Shown one piece after another: positions 54,440-63,944 of a stretch of DNA of 64,000 nucleotides (position 1 is the first letter of the stretch; each line of letters starts with the position of its first letter). This stretch comes from Cydia pomonella (taxonomy: Eukaryota; Arthropoda; Insecta; Lepidoptera; Tortricidae), in assembly GCF_033807575.1 (NCBI RefSeq), contig NC_084708.1, forward strand, positions 4,984,501-5,048,500. The letters are read 5' to 3'. The position numbers and the translations under genes were made by a program. A model generated the notes under the pieces. The model was given only the letters and a program-made list of their open reading frames with translations. It did no database searches and had not been told where the DNA came from.

Positions 54440-54930
54440 TTTGTTTCCGTTTTAGCTTTATACGCATGAAGTCTGTTACCTTACCACCTGCTATTTATGA
54501 CTTCTACTGGCTCCTCTACACGATGGTCCAGCACTGGAACAGTGAGATGGCCATGCGATGGTTGAGAGCACGCACTATGGAATGGGCCACGTGTAAATGC
54601 GTCCGCACCATTGCCTGGCCAATTGGCCATTTGACGACCTTTGATGTGCGGACGAAAAACAGACACCGTGGCCATCCCACCGCCATCCTGCCGCGCCATA
54701 AGCCATCCGACGCCTTCTCTACAGGCTGGCCCATCGTGCAGAGGAGCCATAAACGTAAAATCCATTTTATTATGCCACAAAGTACAATTGTTGCTGCTAC
54801 CCTGCAACCTATCCAATAGGGATGCCCGCTCTTTTACGCATAACAGAGTAAGAGTCATCCGTACGGGCATCTGCGAACATCCCCGACGCACTGCAGACCG
54901 TGGTGTTATTTAATGGCGCCATCCAGGTGT
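54440..54930 (-). pseudogene. Non-LTR reverse transcriptase C-terminal fragment
   Basis: On the minus strand NNTTVCSASGMFADARTDD, SYSVMRKRA is followed, after a one-base shift, by ERASLLDRLQGSSNN. This matches CSVSGMFAEARTD and MRKRCASLMSRLRGSPN of the fragment at 28858. The rest to 54440 is a GC-richer 3' UTR, which accounts for the long spurious frames on both strands here (54466-54819 plus, 54481-54891 minus). It is truncated and frameshifted. Confidence 0.7.
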
Positions 54931-55251
54931 AACATTTTTAAACACTTAGATTAGAGGGTTCAAAATGCTTTACATCTACTTGTCAGTGTCCTTTATTGAC
55001 TAGACTATGGTTGAATGTAAGCGTAATCGCATGCAATAGTGAAATTTATTAATGAGAAAATCCATTGACATGATCCAATGATTCCAATCCACATGATCTC
55101 AATTAGCACTCTACTTTGTACTAAGCGATTGCACTTAATTATTTTCGAAGTTTTGTTTTTGTTACATTTTTTATTAGGATTAAAGGCAAGAGATACAGAA
55201 TCAGATCACTTTTCGGTTAATTACATACAAATACTGTGTCACTGTGTGGCA

Positions 55252-55420
55252 TAAAGGATGACTTGCGTTAGACCGGGCCGGGTCGGGGTCGGAGCCTCCG
55301 GCGCTTACTTTTTTATGGCAGACCGGTGATCACGTGGTGCTTTCCACTTTCCACAATATAAAACGACGCGCCGGAAGCTCCGGCTCGGCCCCCGCCCGGT
55401 CTAACTTGAATCATCCTTTA
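55252..55420. mobile_element. 169-bp GC-rich MITE (TAAAGGATGA ends)
   Basis: TAAAGGATGACTTGCGTTAG, ACCGGGCCGGG pairs with CCCGCCCGGTCTAACTTGAA, TCATCCTTTA. The inner pair GGAGCCTCCGGCGC and GCGCCGGAAGCTCC also folds. It is inserted in duplicated copy B only. Confidence 0.85.
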
Positions 55421-56119
55421 AGGGGATACAGAAGCTGAGATTTAAATATTCTAGGCGAATATATCAAAAAGAAGAGAGAAGAAAGGTCAAAAAACGTAGC
55501 CGAAAAAACCTCGCGTGATTTGTGCACAAGCCCTTATCAACCCAGAAATGTACTGGAAATTGTCAGCGTCAGCTCTTAATTGTCAAGTTGGTAAAATATG
55601 CCAGTTTCTTGTGCACTTTTCAAAGCAGTAGCCTTTTAATGATCCAACATCTTTTTTTCTTTCATATTTAAACGATTTTCTTAATTTTAATCAGTTTAAT
55701 CTTGTAAATAAATGACATCGCGATGGTGCTTTTAAAAGTGTTTTTACGGCATCATTAATAAGAGGAATAGGCTCTGTTTATCACTTGAGGGTTTCCGGAC
55801 TCCGGGCTGACCCAATCTTACGGAAAATAAGGAATATTTATTTTACGTTTTAACCCGATAACGTTGGGGTTGCAATTAGCAGCAGGGTTATTCGAACGAA
55901 AAGACTGGTATTTAAATTATCAGCAAAATCTCTACCCTAACCTAAAAACTATTTTTTACGAAACGGAAATAACAACATAACAGAATTAAATAACTAACCT
56001 AAATCTAAAAATAAATAGAACTAATTTTAAAACTGACTTTTTATTGCATGGTAAAAATACAAACGTGGAGTTACAAAAGTTACATTTCTAAAAAAAGACT
56101 TCAAATAAACTACTAAAAC

Positions 56120-56338
56120 CTAGGTAACCGCCTGCGGCTTGGTGCCGTAGATGCTGGCAGCATTTTCTGGCTGTATCGCAATATTAATTACTTGTGCGAG
56201 GAAGCTGCCAGCTCTACGATCACCGGTGGCCTCTGCTATTCTTTTTGACAAATCCTTAAATAGAGTTATCGCGTTCGGAACCCAAAGGCCAAGGGTATGG
56301 ATCGACACCAAAAGGTACGAAATTATATTTACAACCAC
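56120..56338 (-). pseudogene. Retroelement C-terminal domain fragment
   Basis: A 72-residue minus-strand frame: IHTLGLWVPNAITLFKDL, SKRIAEATGDRRAGSFLA, QVINIAIQPENAASIYGT. It shares TGDRRAG-x-FLAQ and IAIQ-x-x-NAASI with 21087-21296. The ATG at the frame start is probably incidental, because homology to the other copy begins in the middle of the frame. Downstream (55925-56115) is AT-rich 3' UTR-like sequence. No catalytic domain remains. Confidence 0.6.
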
Positions 56339-56344
56339 ATTAGC

Positions 56345-56869
56345 TTGAACCTTAGATGGATCAACAATTAAAGTCTGTGACCGTACAAATTTTGGAACAA
56401 ACGATCAATTTTAAAAGTGGCTTGCACGTGTTTTTAAACAAATTATACTTTATAAACACAAACAGCTTGTTGATCATAAAGTCCCACGCTGAACTTCAAA
56501 GGTCAGAAAAATCCGTGGAGAGCGCGGAATTATTAATAACATGAAATGCTTACTTTCAGAAATAAACATATCCTTCTACAAACGATACAAATTAAAATTT
56601 CATTTATGTTTTCAATTATATTTATAAGTGGCTTGTCTTAACTTTTGTTTCCATATCCAAGAAGAACAAATAAAGAAATCTCTCACTGAAATGAAACATT
56701 AAAGAAGAAAAAGGTATTGAAAGACAAACACTTAAAAACTTATGTTAATCAATTTCAAATATTACGCTTTAATCTCTCTTCTGCGTATGATAAGAATTTT
56801 GACCAAATGATTAATCAACTTTTACCGTTTTTCTCGAGGAAGGTTGTTTTAGCTCCATATGGCACGGCC
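56345..56869. other. No gene seen
   Basis: AT-rich; the 62-residue frame at 56356-56544 is unrecognised. Confidence 0.5.
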
Positions 56870-56960
56870 GAGGTTTGAATTTGAACCCACTATATTCGAC
56901 CACCACACACATATGAAATGTGAGCTAACCACAAGCTGGCGTTAAGCTACCCCATTGTTA
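56870..56960 (-). repeat. tRNA-like remnant
   Basis: The minus strand contains TAGCTTAACGCCAGCTTGTGG, shown here only as TAGCTTAACGCCAGC then TTGTGGTTAGCTCAC, and GTGGGTTCAAATTCAAACC, a good B-box match (GGTTCAAATTC). The acceptor stem does not pair, so it is not a working tRNA gene. It is probably the head of a second, decayed SINE. Confidence 0.35.
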
Positions 56961-56979
56961 CGTTACATTATAATATTCA

Positions 56980-57150
56980 TAATTAAACATTTTACAACGC
57001 CCGTATCCTCAAACATATTAGCGGGATACATAAACACGGAACCCTACGCGTTTCAAAGTGCCTAGTTTAATTGATAGTCCTCAAGCAATTAAATCACGAA
57101 GGACCCAGTCACGCCCGTAATTATCTGGCTATTAGGGGAGGCTGAGCAAA
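56980..57150. repeat. Duplicated block f, copy 1 (partner 58660-58810)
   Basis: TTTAATTGATAGTCCTCAAG, CAATTAAATCACGAAGGACC, CAGTCACGCCCGTAATTAT and GGCTATTAGGGGAGG. The partner has TCTTAATTGATAGGTCCGGA, CAGTTAATCTCGGAGCCAGT, CATGCTTGTAATTATGAAG and CTATTAAGGAAAATG. No frame is conserved. Confidence 0.6.
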
Positions 57151-58349
57151 AACCTAAGCCTAGGCTGAGGTTTAGCAGATTGAGTGACAGGAAAACGGAA
57201 AAACTTACTTAATAAGAATGTGGCTTTTCGTGGAGAACGGGCGATCGAGTAAAAGGACTACCGAGGGACGAGGTATTCTATTTAGCTAGAAAAGAAACAT
57301 CTTCTTATTCTTTGATGTTTGCGTCTATTACGAGAACAGTTGCGTCTATTACCTAATGAGAAAACGAAATAAATATGTACAATCAAGGCGGTATCCTGAT
57401 GAAGTAATATGCACGGGTACATTTTCTATGATCCTGAGACATGTCGGTTTGGATATTTTTTCTTCGATCTTTTTTCGTAATTTCGCCACTCCAGTCGAAT
57501 AATGTTTGCCATCAAAGTCCTTGCCATCTAAACGTCCTAAACACTCTTTTCCAAGATGTTTTCATAATGTGTTTTATTGACATAGTTCAAATTTCGTTGA
57601 AACGGCTACCAGAAAAAGATCCTCTAATTTTTAACCAACCTCAAAATTTCGAAGGAGGCGGTTCTTATTCTTGCGTACTTTCCCCAATTTTTCAAGAACA
57701 AAGGGTATACATAATATGTATTTTAAGGTCTCAGGGTGGATTTTAGAACAAAAACGGCAGAATAAACAAATCACAATTATTGTATTCGAAGTTCTAATAA
57801 ATATCACAAAATTAAAGGAACAAATCGCACATTTTATATTACATGACGAAATATAAAATAACAGCATGGAACGATATCAAAGTAGCTCACGCTATCACGA
57901 CGGCAGCCGAAGGCAAAATGTTCCGAGCAACGGTTTGCACCGGTTTTTATAGCCTATGCCTGGTAGGGTAGACTTGATGTTGCCAACAGTATATTTCACA
58001 GACCCGTCGTTCATCAGGTTAGGATCTGATAATGACCTACTGGAAAAATCTAAAAAACTGTCCAGATTCTATACTCTGTATCTTGAGGTATTTAAATATA
58101 GGTAAAAGTAAACAATGAATTTGTACATTTTCGGGTAGTTATAATATGTATTGGTTAACCAACCAAATACAAAACCGCCTGGATCTGTCACTGAATGACC
58201 TGACTTTAACCTACATTCTTTGATCATGTAATGTTTTCATCTACCCTCAACTATACCTTCAAGGATTTGGGTATTTTTACAGTTACTCATGCCTTTACCC
58301 TCAGAATGCGACTTTTTATGATGACTGTTATATTTCCGGACCAATACGA
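57151..58349. other. No gene seen
   Basis: AT-rich. The direct repeat TTGCGTCTATTAC occurs twice at 57326-57355. The frames at 57441-57746 and 57631-57867 are unrecognised. Confidence 0.45.
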
Positions 58350-58470
58350 ACTTCAAACCTTCAAGAAAAGAGCGTACTCCCATCTTAAAATCCAGCAACA
58401 CACTTGCAACCCTTCCTCTTGTGTTGCAGTAATAGCTTACCATTAGGCGTTTGCCTCCTATATCTAACAA
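58350..58470 (+). pseudogene. CR1/Jockey-like LINE 3' fragment
   Basis: The frame LQTFKKRAYSHLKIQQHTCN, PSS, then a shortened 3' UTR with GTTGCAGTAATAGCTTACCA, TTAGGCGTTTGCCTCCTAT. Same end as 19135-19270 and 38340-38536. Confidence 0.65.
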
Positions 58471-58659
58471 AAGAAGTGGAACTGCTGATGAAGATCATAC
58501 ATCGATACGCTAGTTCGCACTGAAAAATTTGATTGTAATACAGACCTTTTGTTTGTGCACTAGGGTACTAATTGCAACAACATTTTCGAGGTAATTAGTA
58601 CGATTGTGAACTAGGGTATCGACATTGCCATTCTATCGCGTGAAGTTGATTAATTTTTG

Positions 58660-58810
58660 TTAAACGTAATAGATAAACATGTTTAATATGAAGGCAGCAT
58701 AAGTAGTCCATTATCTTAATTGATAGGTCCGGAGGCAGTTAATCTCGGAGCCAGTCATGCTTGTAATTATGAAGCTATTAAGGAAAATGTTGAGGGGGAG
58801 TTACATAAAA
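58660..58810. repeat. Duplicated block f, copy 2
   Basis: Partner of 56980-57150, about 1.7 kb downstream in the same orientation. Identity is moderate and concentrated round AATTGATAG, GTAATTAT and GCTATTA. Confidence 0.55.
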
Positions 58811-60749
58811 AACTTTGACTGCTTGGCTTTGGCGTTAGACTAGTATTTTACTGATACGAGATATTCTGAATATCTGTTGGTGACTTTACAAGCAATGCAG
58901 CACCATGCCTTGTATTTGAATTAAATTAAAACACTTCACAATATCTAACTTATCTTTCAATGGCGTTATTCATACAGGCTTGTCAAGTCTAACAAGCCCT
59001 CGATAATCGTTGAAACGCGTTTAACCACGTTTTAATTAATTCCCGGCGATCCATCGTGGCTTGTAGTAAAGTCCAGCTATCTCTTTACTAAAAGCAACTA
59101 CCGAACAACGTCATCAGGCTCTATGAACACTTGACATTGGCAAAATCATCATAGATTTGATGGAGGCCATATTTTAAAAGAAGAAGTAGATAATCGTTTG
59201 TCTTTGTCCATAATTTAGATATTTATGGTTGTTGTTGTTACAAAGGGACAAAATTTAAGAAAGGTTGCAAAGTTTCAGGATTTCTTGTAAAATTCACAAT
59301 TTCCTGTTTGAGTTTGCTTATTAATTGTTACATATCATTATATATAAATGTGTGGCTGACTGTTAGCCTTGTGTTATTTTTATAATCAATAAATGTCACT
59401 TTGAAGCGAAATATGTAAAACTGATAAGTCTCAAAATTTACTTCTAAGCTTCAAACACTCGACTATAGTCGTCCGGTGATAAATACTTAAATAGTAAAAC
59501 ATAGTGCAGAAATTAAACTTGGATAAGATCCGCCCGGACCCTTCACATATAAGTACCGAAGACAAGAAACGGATACATAACTTCCTCTATGGATTTGCGG
59601 TGCACCCACATGTTTCCTTTTATGAAACTGCTAACACTAAATGACGCATGAAAGGCAAATTTAGACTTAAGCTTGCCGCAAAAGTGGCGAGTCAGGTCAT
59701 CTCTTTCACTCTTGATTGATCTTAACAAGGGTAAAGGAGATAGCATTATGATCTCAGTCACCAGTTAGTTTTGTGGCAAGTATAGACCTGAATGACCACG
59801 GAATGACAGCGGATTACTTCCTATAGTTTCAGCATTGGGGGATAAAAACTTGAAAACGAAGATCGCGCTGACAAAATATAGAGTCGCAATCTTTTGAAAT
59901 TCAGTAAGGCGCCGTTGAGTATCCCACGCCATTTCATACTTGTTTTTTTTGCGTACTTTATTAAACTATTTGCACACGCAATACTGGACATAATTAAACA
60001 CAGTGTTCGCGCATTCATAATCATATTCATATAGTATATCATTAAGTTTAAGAGCACGCAACGTGCGTTTTCATGGCTATCCCAAAAGCTATAAACGATA
60101 TTTGATATATTTACCACTGGCGTAGTATTACAAAATTATAAAACTTGTTATTTCCAATTTAGTTGGTAGCAAACTCGGATCAGATCTGAGAGCAGCAGTA
60201 AAGGTGTTTATTGTAACAAGCGCGAATTTTATATGCTCCATCTAAGGGCCTATGATCTGTGCGATCCCATGAGGACGCAATTTGTGTATTACGGACTGTC
60301 AACGCAATCGGAGATTATAAACATTTGTAGACAGCATAAAATACAATAAGGACCAGAAAAATAAAATCAGGATCGACTTTAACGTGACAAAGTATGGCAA
60401 TGCCAGTCATATTTTCATAGAAATATGACGTTTCTGGAGACACTCCAACACTCCGTTACTGCAAAGTCTGTGCATAGTTACTCTGTTTTCAAAACATGGC
60501 GTGCATCAAATTAATTATGATTTCGCCAATATCAAAAGTGTGCTCGTAGAGTAGATACGTTATGCGGTAAAGTGATCGCTCGACTTTACAAATAGCCTCG
60601 ATGGATTGCCGTGTGTTGAATAAAGAATGGGTAAATGCGTCAAAATTAATTCTACTAACTAATTCACTTCTACGTCAGTTGACTTTCTTTTAACGTTTGA
60701 AAACGTTAACTTAGTTCACTACATATAAGCTATCAATATTGCACTTAAA
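58811..60749. other. No gene seen (about 1.9 kb)
   Basis: AT-rich. Contains a decayed piece of the CCTTATTCATAAA MITE (GTTATTCATACAGGCTTGTC, 58968-59010, with GATAATCGTTTGTC at 59190). Frames at 59543-59761 and 59821-60117 (both minus) have no recognisable domain. Confidence 0.45.
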
Positions 60750-60960
60750 ATTTAGAGCATTTAACAACCGGAGTCGCCTTTAACAGCTTACCCCTCTGTC
60801 GAAAACCTCGCCCATTGGTCATACTTATTGTATGCACTGACGATTATCTGACATGGCTATTTGTACGTTACGTATAAATAGCCATTACATTTGACGTGCC
60901 CCTCCCCCGCAAAATTCGGAAAACTGTTTTGTACAGAAAATTACAGACATGGCGTCTCGA
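60750..60960 (-). repeat. Interspersed repeat, inverted copy of 28126-28330
   Basis: The minus strand carries TGTAATTTTCTGTACAAAAC, TTTTGCGGGGGAGGGGCACG, TACAAATAGCCATGTCAGAT and then GTTTTCGACAG. The two copies are opposite in orientation and 32 kb apart. Confidence 0.7.
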
Positions 60961-61269
60961 ATTGTTAAATGCTCTAAGACTTAAAACAACATTACCGAGC
61001 AAAATCAAAAACTCGAGACGACTTCGCCATTTTGAAGTTCAACCGAAAATGCCCTGTGCAGAGTTAGTCCGACTCTGTGTCTTTCCGGATGTGTTTATAA
61101 GTCATTGCTGCTACTGCTAGCTTAGCTGCCTAATCATGTGCGGATGGAAAGTTTCCAATATTGAGATATTTTCCAGCCTCGGGACTTCGGGCGCCTCTTA
61201 CATATTTGTATGGGGAACGAAATTGTTCGTTTCCAAAATTGAGACTTCCTTTATTTCTTTTAAAGTGCC

Positions 61270-61616
61270 TTCACTGACTTACGCGGTTGTCCGGAGCGGA
61301 TGCATACCCGCGGATACCATCCCAAGTAAAATCCACCGCACGCGTCCACGTTGCTTATACAATTTTTCGTTAACCCGCTCACCCGCTCCGTGCTACCCGC
61401 GCCAGCTAGCGAACGCCCTAAAAGATCAATTTTCAAATTTCGACTGACGCTCCTTCTACTATATTCACGAGCGCACGAATTTTGCGGCCCTTACGCAATA
61501 AAAGTGACGTCCCTAACGGAAATTACGGGAAGGGTTCGTAAATTTCGTAATCAGCTTTCCGCGCCATCTGAGTTGATCTTATCGATCGTGTCTGCAATAT
61601 TAATCAACGAAGACAG
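61270..61616 (+). promoter_or_regulatory. CpG-richer stretch, candidate 5' region and leader exon
   Basis: Unlike its surroundings this stretch is rich in CpG (GCGGTTGTCCGGAGCGGATG, CCACCGCACGCGTCCACG, CCCGCTCACCCGCTCCG). It includes TTATCGATC, one base from the DREF-type TATCGATA core, at about 61579. It ends in GAAGACAG|GTACTC, a plausible splice donor at 61616/61617. The next strong plus-strand acceptor before a coding-like exon is at 62340-62348. The reading is therefore a promoter and untranslated first exon for that gene. The 100-residue frame at 61351-61653 is not recognised. Confidence 0.25.
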
Positions 61617-62225
61617 GTACTCACAAAGATGGCTAAAGGTGGCATTCGAATAGCAACTGCAGCTGCATTTGTGGTGCCATTGCAAAGTATACAGGGTAAA
61701 ACATCTCGGATCTCCGATAGATTTCCTCTAGGTCCTCCTACTCAACATCAAAATTCCTTTCCTTTCCTTGAGTTGGGCTAGCAGGAGTAACCTACCCGTG
61801 TCACGCAAAATAGACGTCGTCGAGTTGCGGAGACCTGCCCGTACTACAATACAATGCAATAACTGATGCGGTCTTAGTTGGGCGCTGTCACTGGCAATTA
61901 CAGATAAAATTTATGTCGGATAAGACGGATTGAAAGTTCGAACGTGACAGTAATGCGGCGGCGAACGTCACTCATTTTATGAAAAGGAAAATGACTGACA
62001 GTGGCCTCGTCCACGCCGCAACAATAATGTCGCACAGTAATACAGCTGCAGTTGGTATCCGAACGTTACCTTTAGGCAATTCATACACCGCCGCGATCTG
62101 CAATCCATCCTCGTTCCACCTCAGAAAAATCAGAAACATCAAAATAATAGTGTTTGTAATGTAAGGGAAATTTCTCAATCTCAAGTTAATATTTACCACT
62201 CAATGATTACTGTTAAAAGCAGATT
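61617..62225. other. Candidate intron; unrecognised minus-strand frame
   Basis: Contains CpG-rich words near 61950-62110. A 75-residue minus-strand frame at 61972-62199 contains LRWNEDGLQIAAVYELPKG and VRIPTAAVLLCDIIVAA. It looks more protein-like than most frames here and lies just downstream (minus) of the splice motif at 62226. I do not recognise it. Confidence 0.25.
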
Positions 62226-62243
62226 CTTACCTGAAAAAAAAAA
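62226..62243 (-). other. Minus-strand juxtaposed splice-site motif (T10 CAG|GTAAGA)
   Basis: Ten T, then CAG, then GTAAGA with the junction at 62230/62231. It is the best match in the window to the ratchet-point consensus. It also resembles the motif at 2607-2627, with ACTGTTAAA on the plus strand just before each. Confidence 0.3.
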
Positions 62244-62348
62244 CATGTTATTAATTATAAAACAAACACAAATCTTGTAAATCTTAACGAACATAACTTC
62301 ACAGAATAAATGATCGCAAGTCTGAATTTTTCCTTTGTAGCTTTGTAG

Positions 62349-62510
62349 GGAGATTACGATATTTATACCGAAGCCAAGATGGCAGCCTGGGGGAATGCGT
62401 GCGATGAAATACTACTGTCGCCGGGTGTATTCCAACCACTTCAGAACGCAGAGACCGTTCAGGCAAACAAATACAGAGAGTTTTTTCAAACCTTCGCCAA
62501 ATATTCAAAG
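62349..62510 (+). CDS. Candidate coding exon of an unidentified host gene
   Basis: A pyrimidine-rich tract (TTTTTCCTTTGTAGCTTTGTAG) gives acceptors at 62340 and 62348. From 62349 the frame is open for 54 codons to AAG|GTGAAT at 62510/62511, a normal donor; both ends are phase 0. It reads GDYDIYTEAKMAAWGNACDE, ILLSPGVFQPLQNAETVQAN, KYREFFQTFAKYSK. An ATG in good context (CCAAGATGG) at 62379 could instead be the start codon, because using the 62340 acceptor puts an in-frame TAG upstream. Composition is balanced, unlike the AT-driven frames nearby. No domain is recognised. The next exon would lie downstream, probably beyond the window. It could be chance, but the combination of signals is the best here. 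Confidence 0.45.
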
Positions 62511-62655
62511 GTGAATATAAAACACATTTTTACTACGACGCTTACAATGGGAAAAAAATATATTTAACACTGATATAATATTATAAACGAAATCTAAAAA
62601 AAGTAGTGAGTTTTCAATGAGTCAGTTCCTTTTATCGCGTAATCCATATTGTTAG

Positions 62656-62762
62656 TGCTAAGGTAAGCTGTAGTAATTCTCACCGGGGCAAAACAAACAC
62701 TTGTATGGAATCTTCATACTGTTTGTCTTGCCTCAAGCAAAGTCTTACCCCACCTTAGCTTT
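62656..62762. mobile_element. Imperfect palindromic MITE (GCTAAGGTAAG ends)
   Basis: GTGCTAAGGTAAGCTG and GGGGCAAAACAAAC at the left pair loosely with GTTTGTCTTGCCTC and CTTACCCCACCTTAGC at the right. Divergence suggests an old copy. Confidence 0.5.
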
Positions 62763-62879
62763 TAGTAAAAGAGTATATAATATAAAGAAAACTAAAAAAA
62801 ATACATTGAGAATCAGATAAATATAACAAATACCAAAGCACCACCATCGATTCCATCGCAAAGAGTGTTTGGACCCGGG

Positions 62880-63225
62880 TACGTCCTTAAACTACGTCCA
62901 AAAGAGAGGTATGGGTATTGTGAATGTCATCTCGCTTTGTGTGGTAGGGCACAGCCAGTGGATGTCATTCCAGATCTAGAGCAGAGCCCAACTGGAGAAG
63001 TACCTCCACCTTACAGAAAACAGCAGCCAAATAACACTAGACCCTACTCATAGTGTTGTGTTCCTGCCGGTGAGTAAGGTTGCCAGAGCTCAATGAGCGG
63101 GGCGGGTTTAGGGTCGGCAACGCGCATGTAACTCCTCTGGAGTTGCAGGCGTACATAGGCTACGGAGGCTGCTTACCATCAGGCAGGTCGTATGCTTGTT
63201 TGCCACCAAAGTAGTATTTAAAAAA
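62880..63225 (+). mobile_element. LINE 3' end (GGTAGGGCACAGC family), copy 3
   Basis: Longest copy. It begins with ACTACGTCCAAAAGAGAGGT upstream of the conserved VDVIPDLEQSPTGEVPPPY, RKQQPNNTRPYS and stop, then the UTR and a poly-A tail at 63217-63230. It is close to copy 1 in sequence (Q for P in one place), so both are recent relatives. The frame from 62865 starts at an unrelated Met and is not a gene. Confidence 0.75.
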
Positions 63226-63944
63226 AATAAAAAATGTGTAGAGGTAACAAATTCGTTTGGATTCAAAAATAAATTAAAGCCTTTCCACCAGAAATAGCTA
63301 ATAATCATCTCGACAGACAAGAATATCGATTAGGTAACATTTTAATCGGATTATCTGTTTGATAGCCAATTAATTAGCAATTAAGAATATAGGAATTTGA
63401 TTATCTTTGTAAAATTGTTACGGCTTTGTAAATCCGAATTTAAACTAGTTTTCTAGAACGCTCGACTCGCCTACACTCGCAAAGCAATGTGAACTCGACC
63501 AGGTACCTCATAATGTATTAAGACTTGTCTGGGGAGATTTGAATGTGACTTTTTCATATACCCTCATATTTCTCATTATGAGTGTAATGTAGCCGCGGGC
63601 TTTTTGGAGTCAAAAGAGATAGTTATATGTTTGTGTACTGCGTTGAAACAATGTTTAGAATAAGCCTTATTTTGAGCATTTAAAATTGTGTGACAATGAC
63701 ATTTTAATGGTTTTTCAGATATTTCTACTATACTGATACCTGAAAAATCTAAATTAATCTAAGTCTAAATTTGTGGTAAAAATATAATAATGATAACATG
63801 AATCTGGTACCCATTAAGGTTCTCTTAAAAATATACCATTGAAAAACAATTAGATAAATATATATGAAAACCGGTCACTTCGTATGGAAATCTATATGCA
63901 GTAACCCGTATACCAGTTTTAATAAGGTAAATAATAGTTTTTTT
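63226..63944. other. No gene seen; weak splice-like motif at 63736
   Basis: AT-rich. The minus strand has AGATTTTTCAG|GTATCAG at 63736-63752, a weaker version of the juxtaposed splice motif. Nothing else supported. Confidence 0.45.

Larger units (their letters stand above)
54185..55880. repeat. Duplicated locus, copy B, expanded by insertions
   Basis: Carries blocks c (54185-54370), d (55005-55060) and e (55670-55880) collinear with copy A at 51960-52710. Matches include TTTCATTGTTTTTTAGCGAC, TAAAAACTGGAATTTCGCAA, GCATGCAATAGTGAAATT, AAATGACATCGCGATGGTGC and TCCGGGCTGACCCA. A LINE fragment lies between c and d and a MITE between d and e. Both are absent from copy A, so they arrived after the duplication. 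Confidence 0.75.

Noticed and set aside
54466..54913. Long overlapping frames (117, 136 and 90 residues)
   Set aside because: They fall in a truncated LINE tail on the minus strand; none is consistent with the reverse transcriptase frame along its whole length.
62865..63053. 62-residue plus-strand frame as a gene
   Set aside because: Its second half is the conserved terminal frame of a repeated LINE tail; the start Met is upstream chance sequence.
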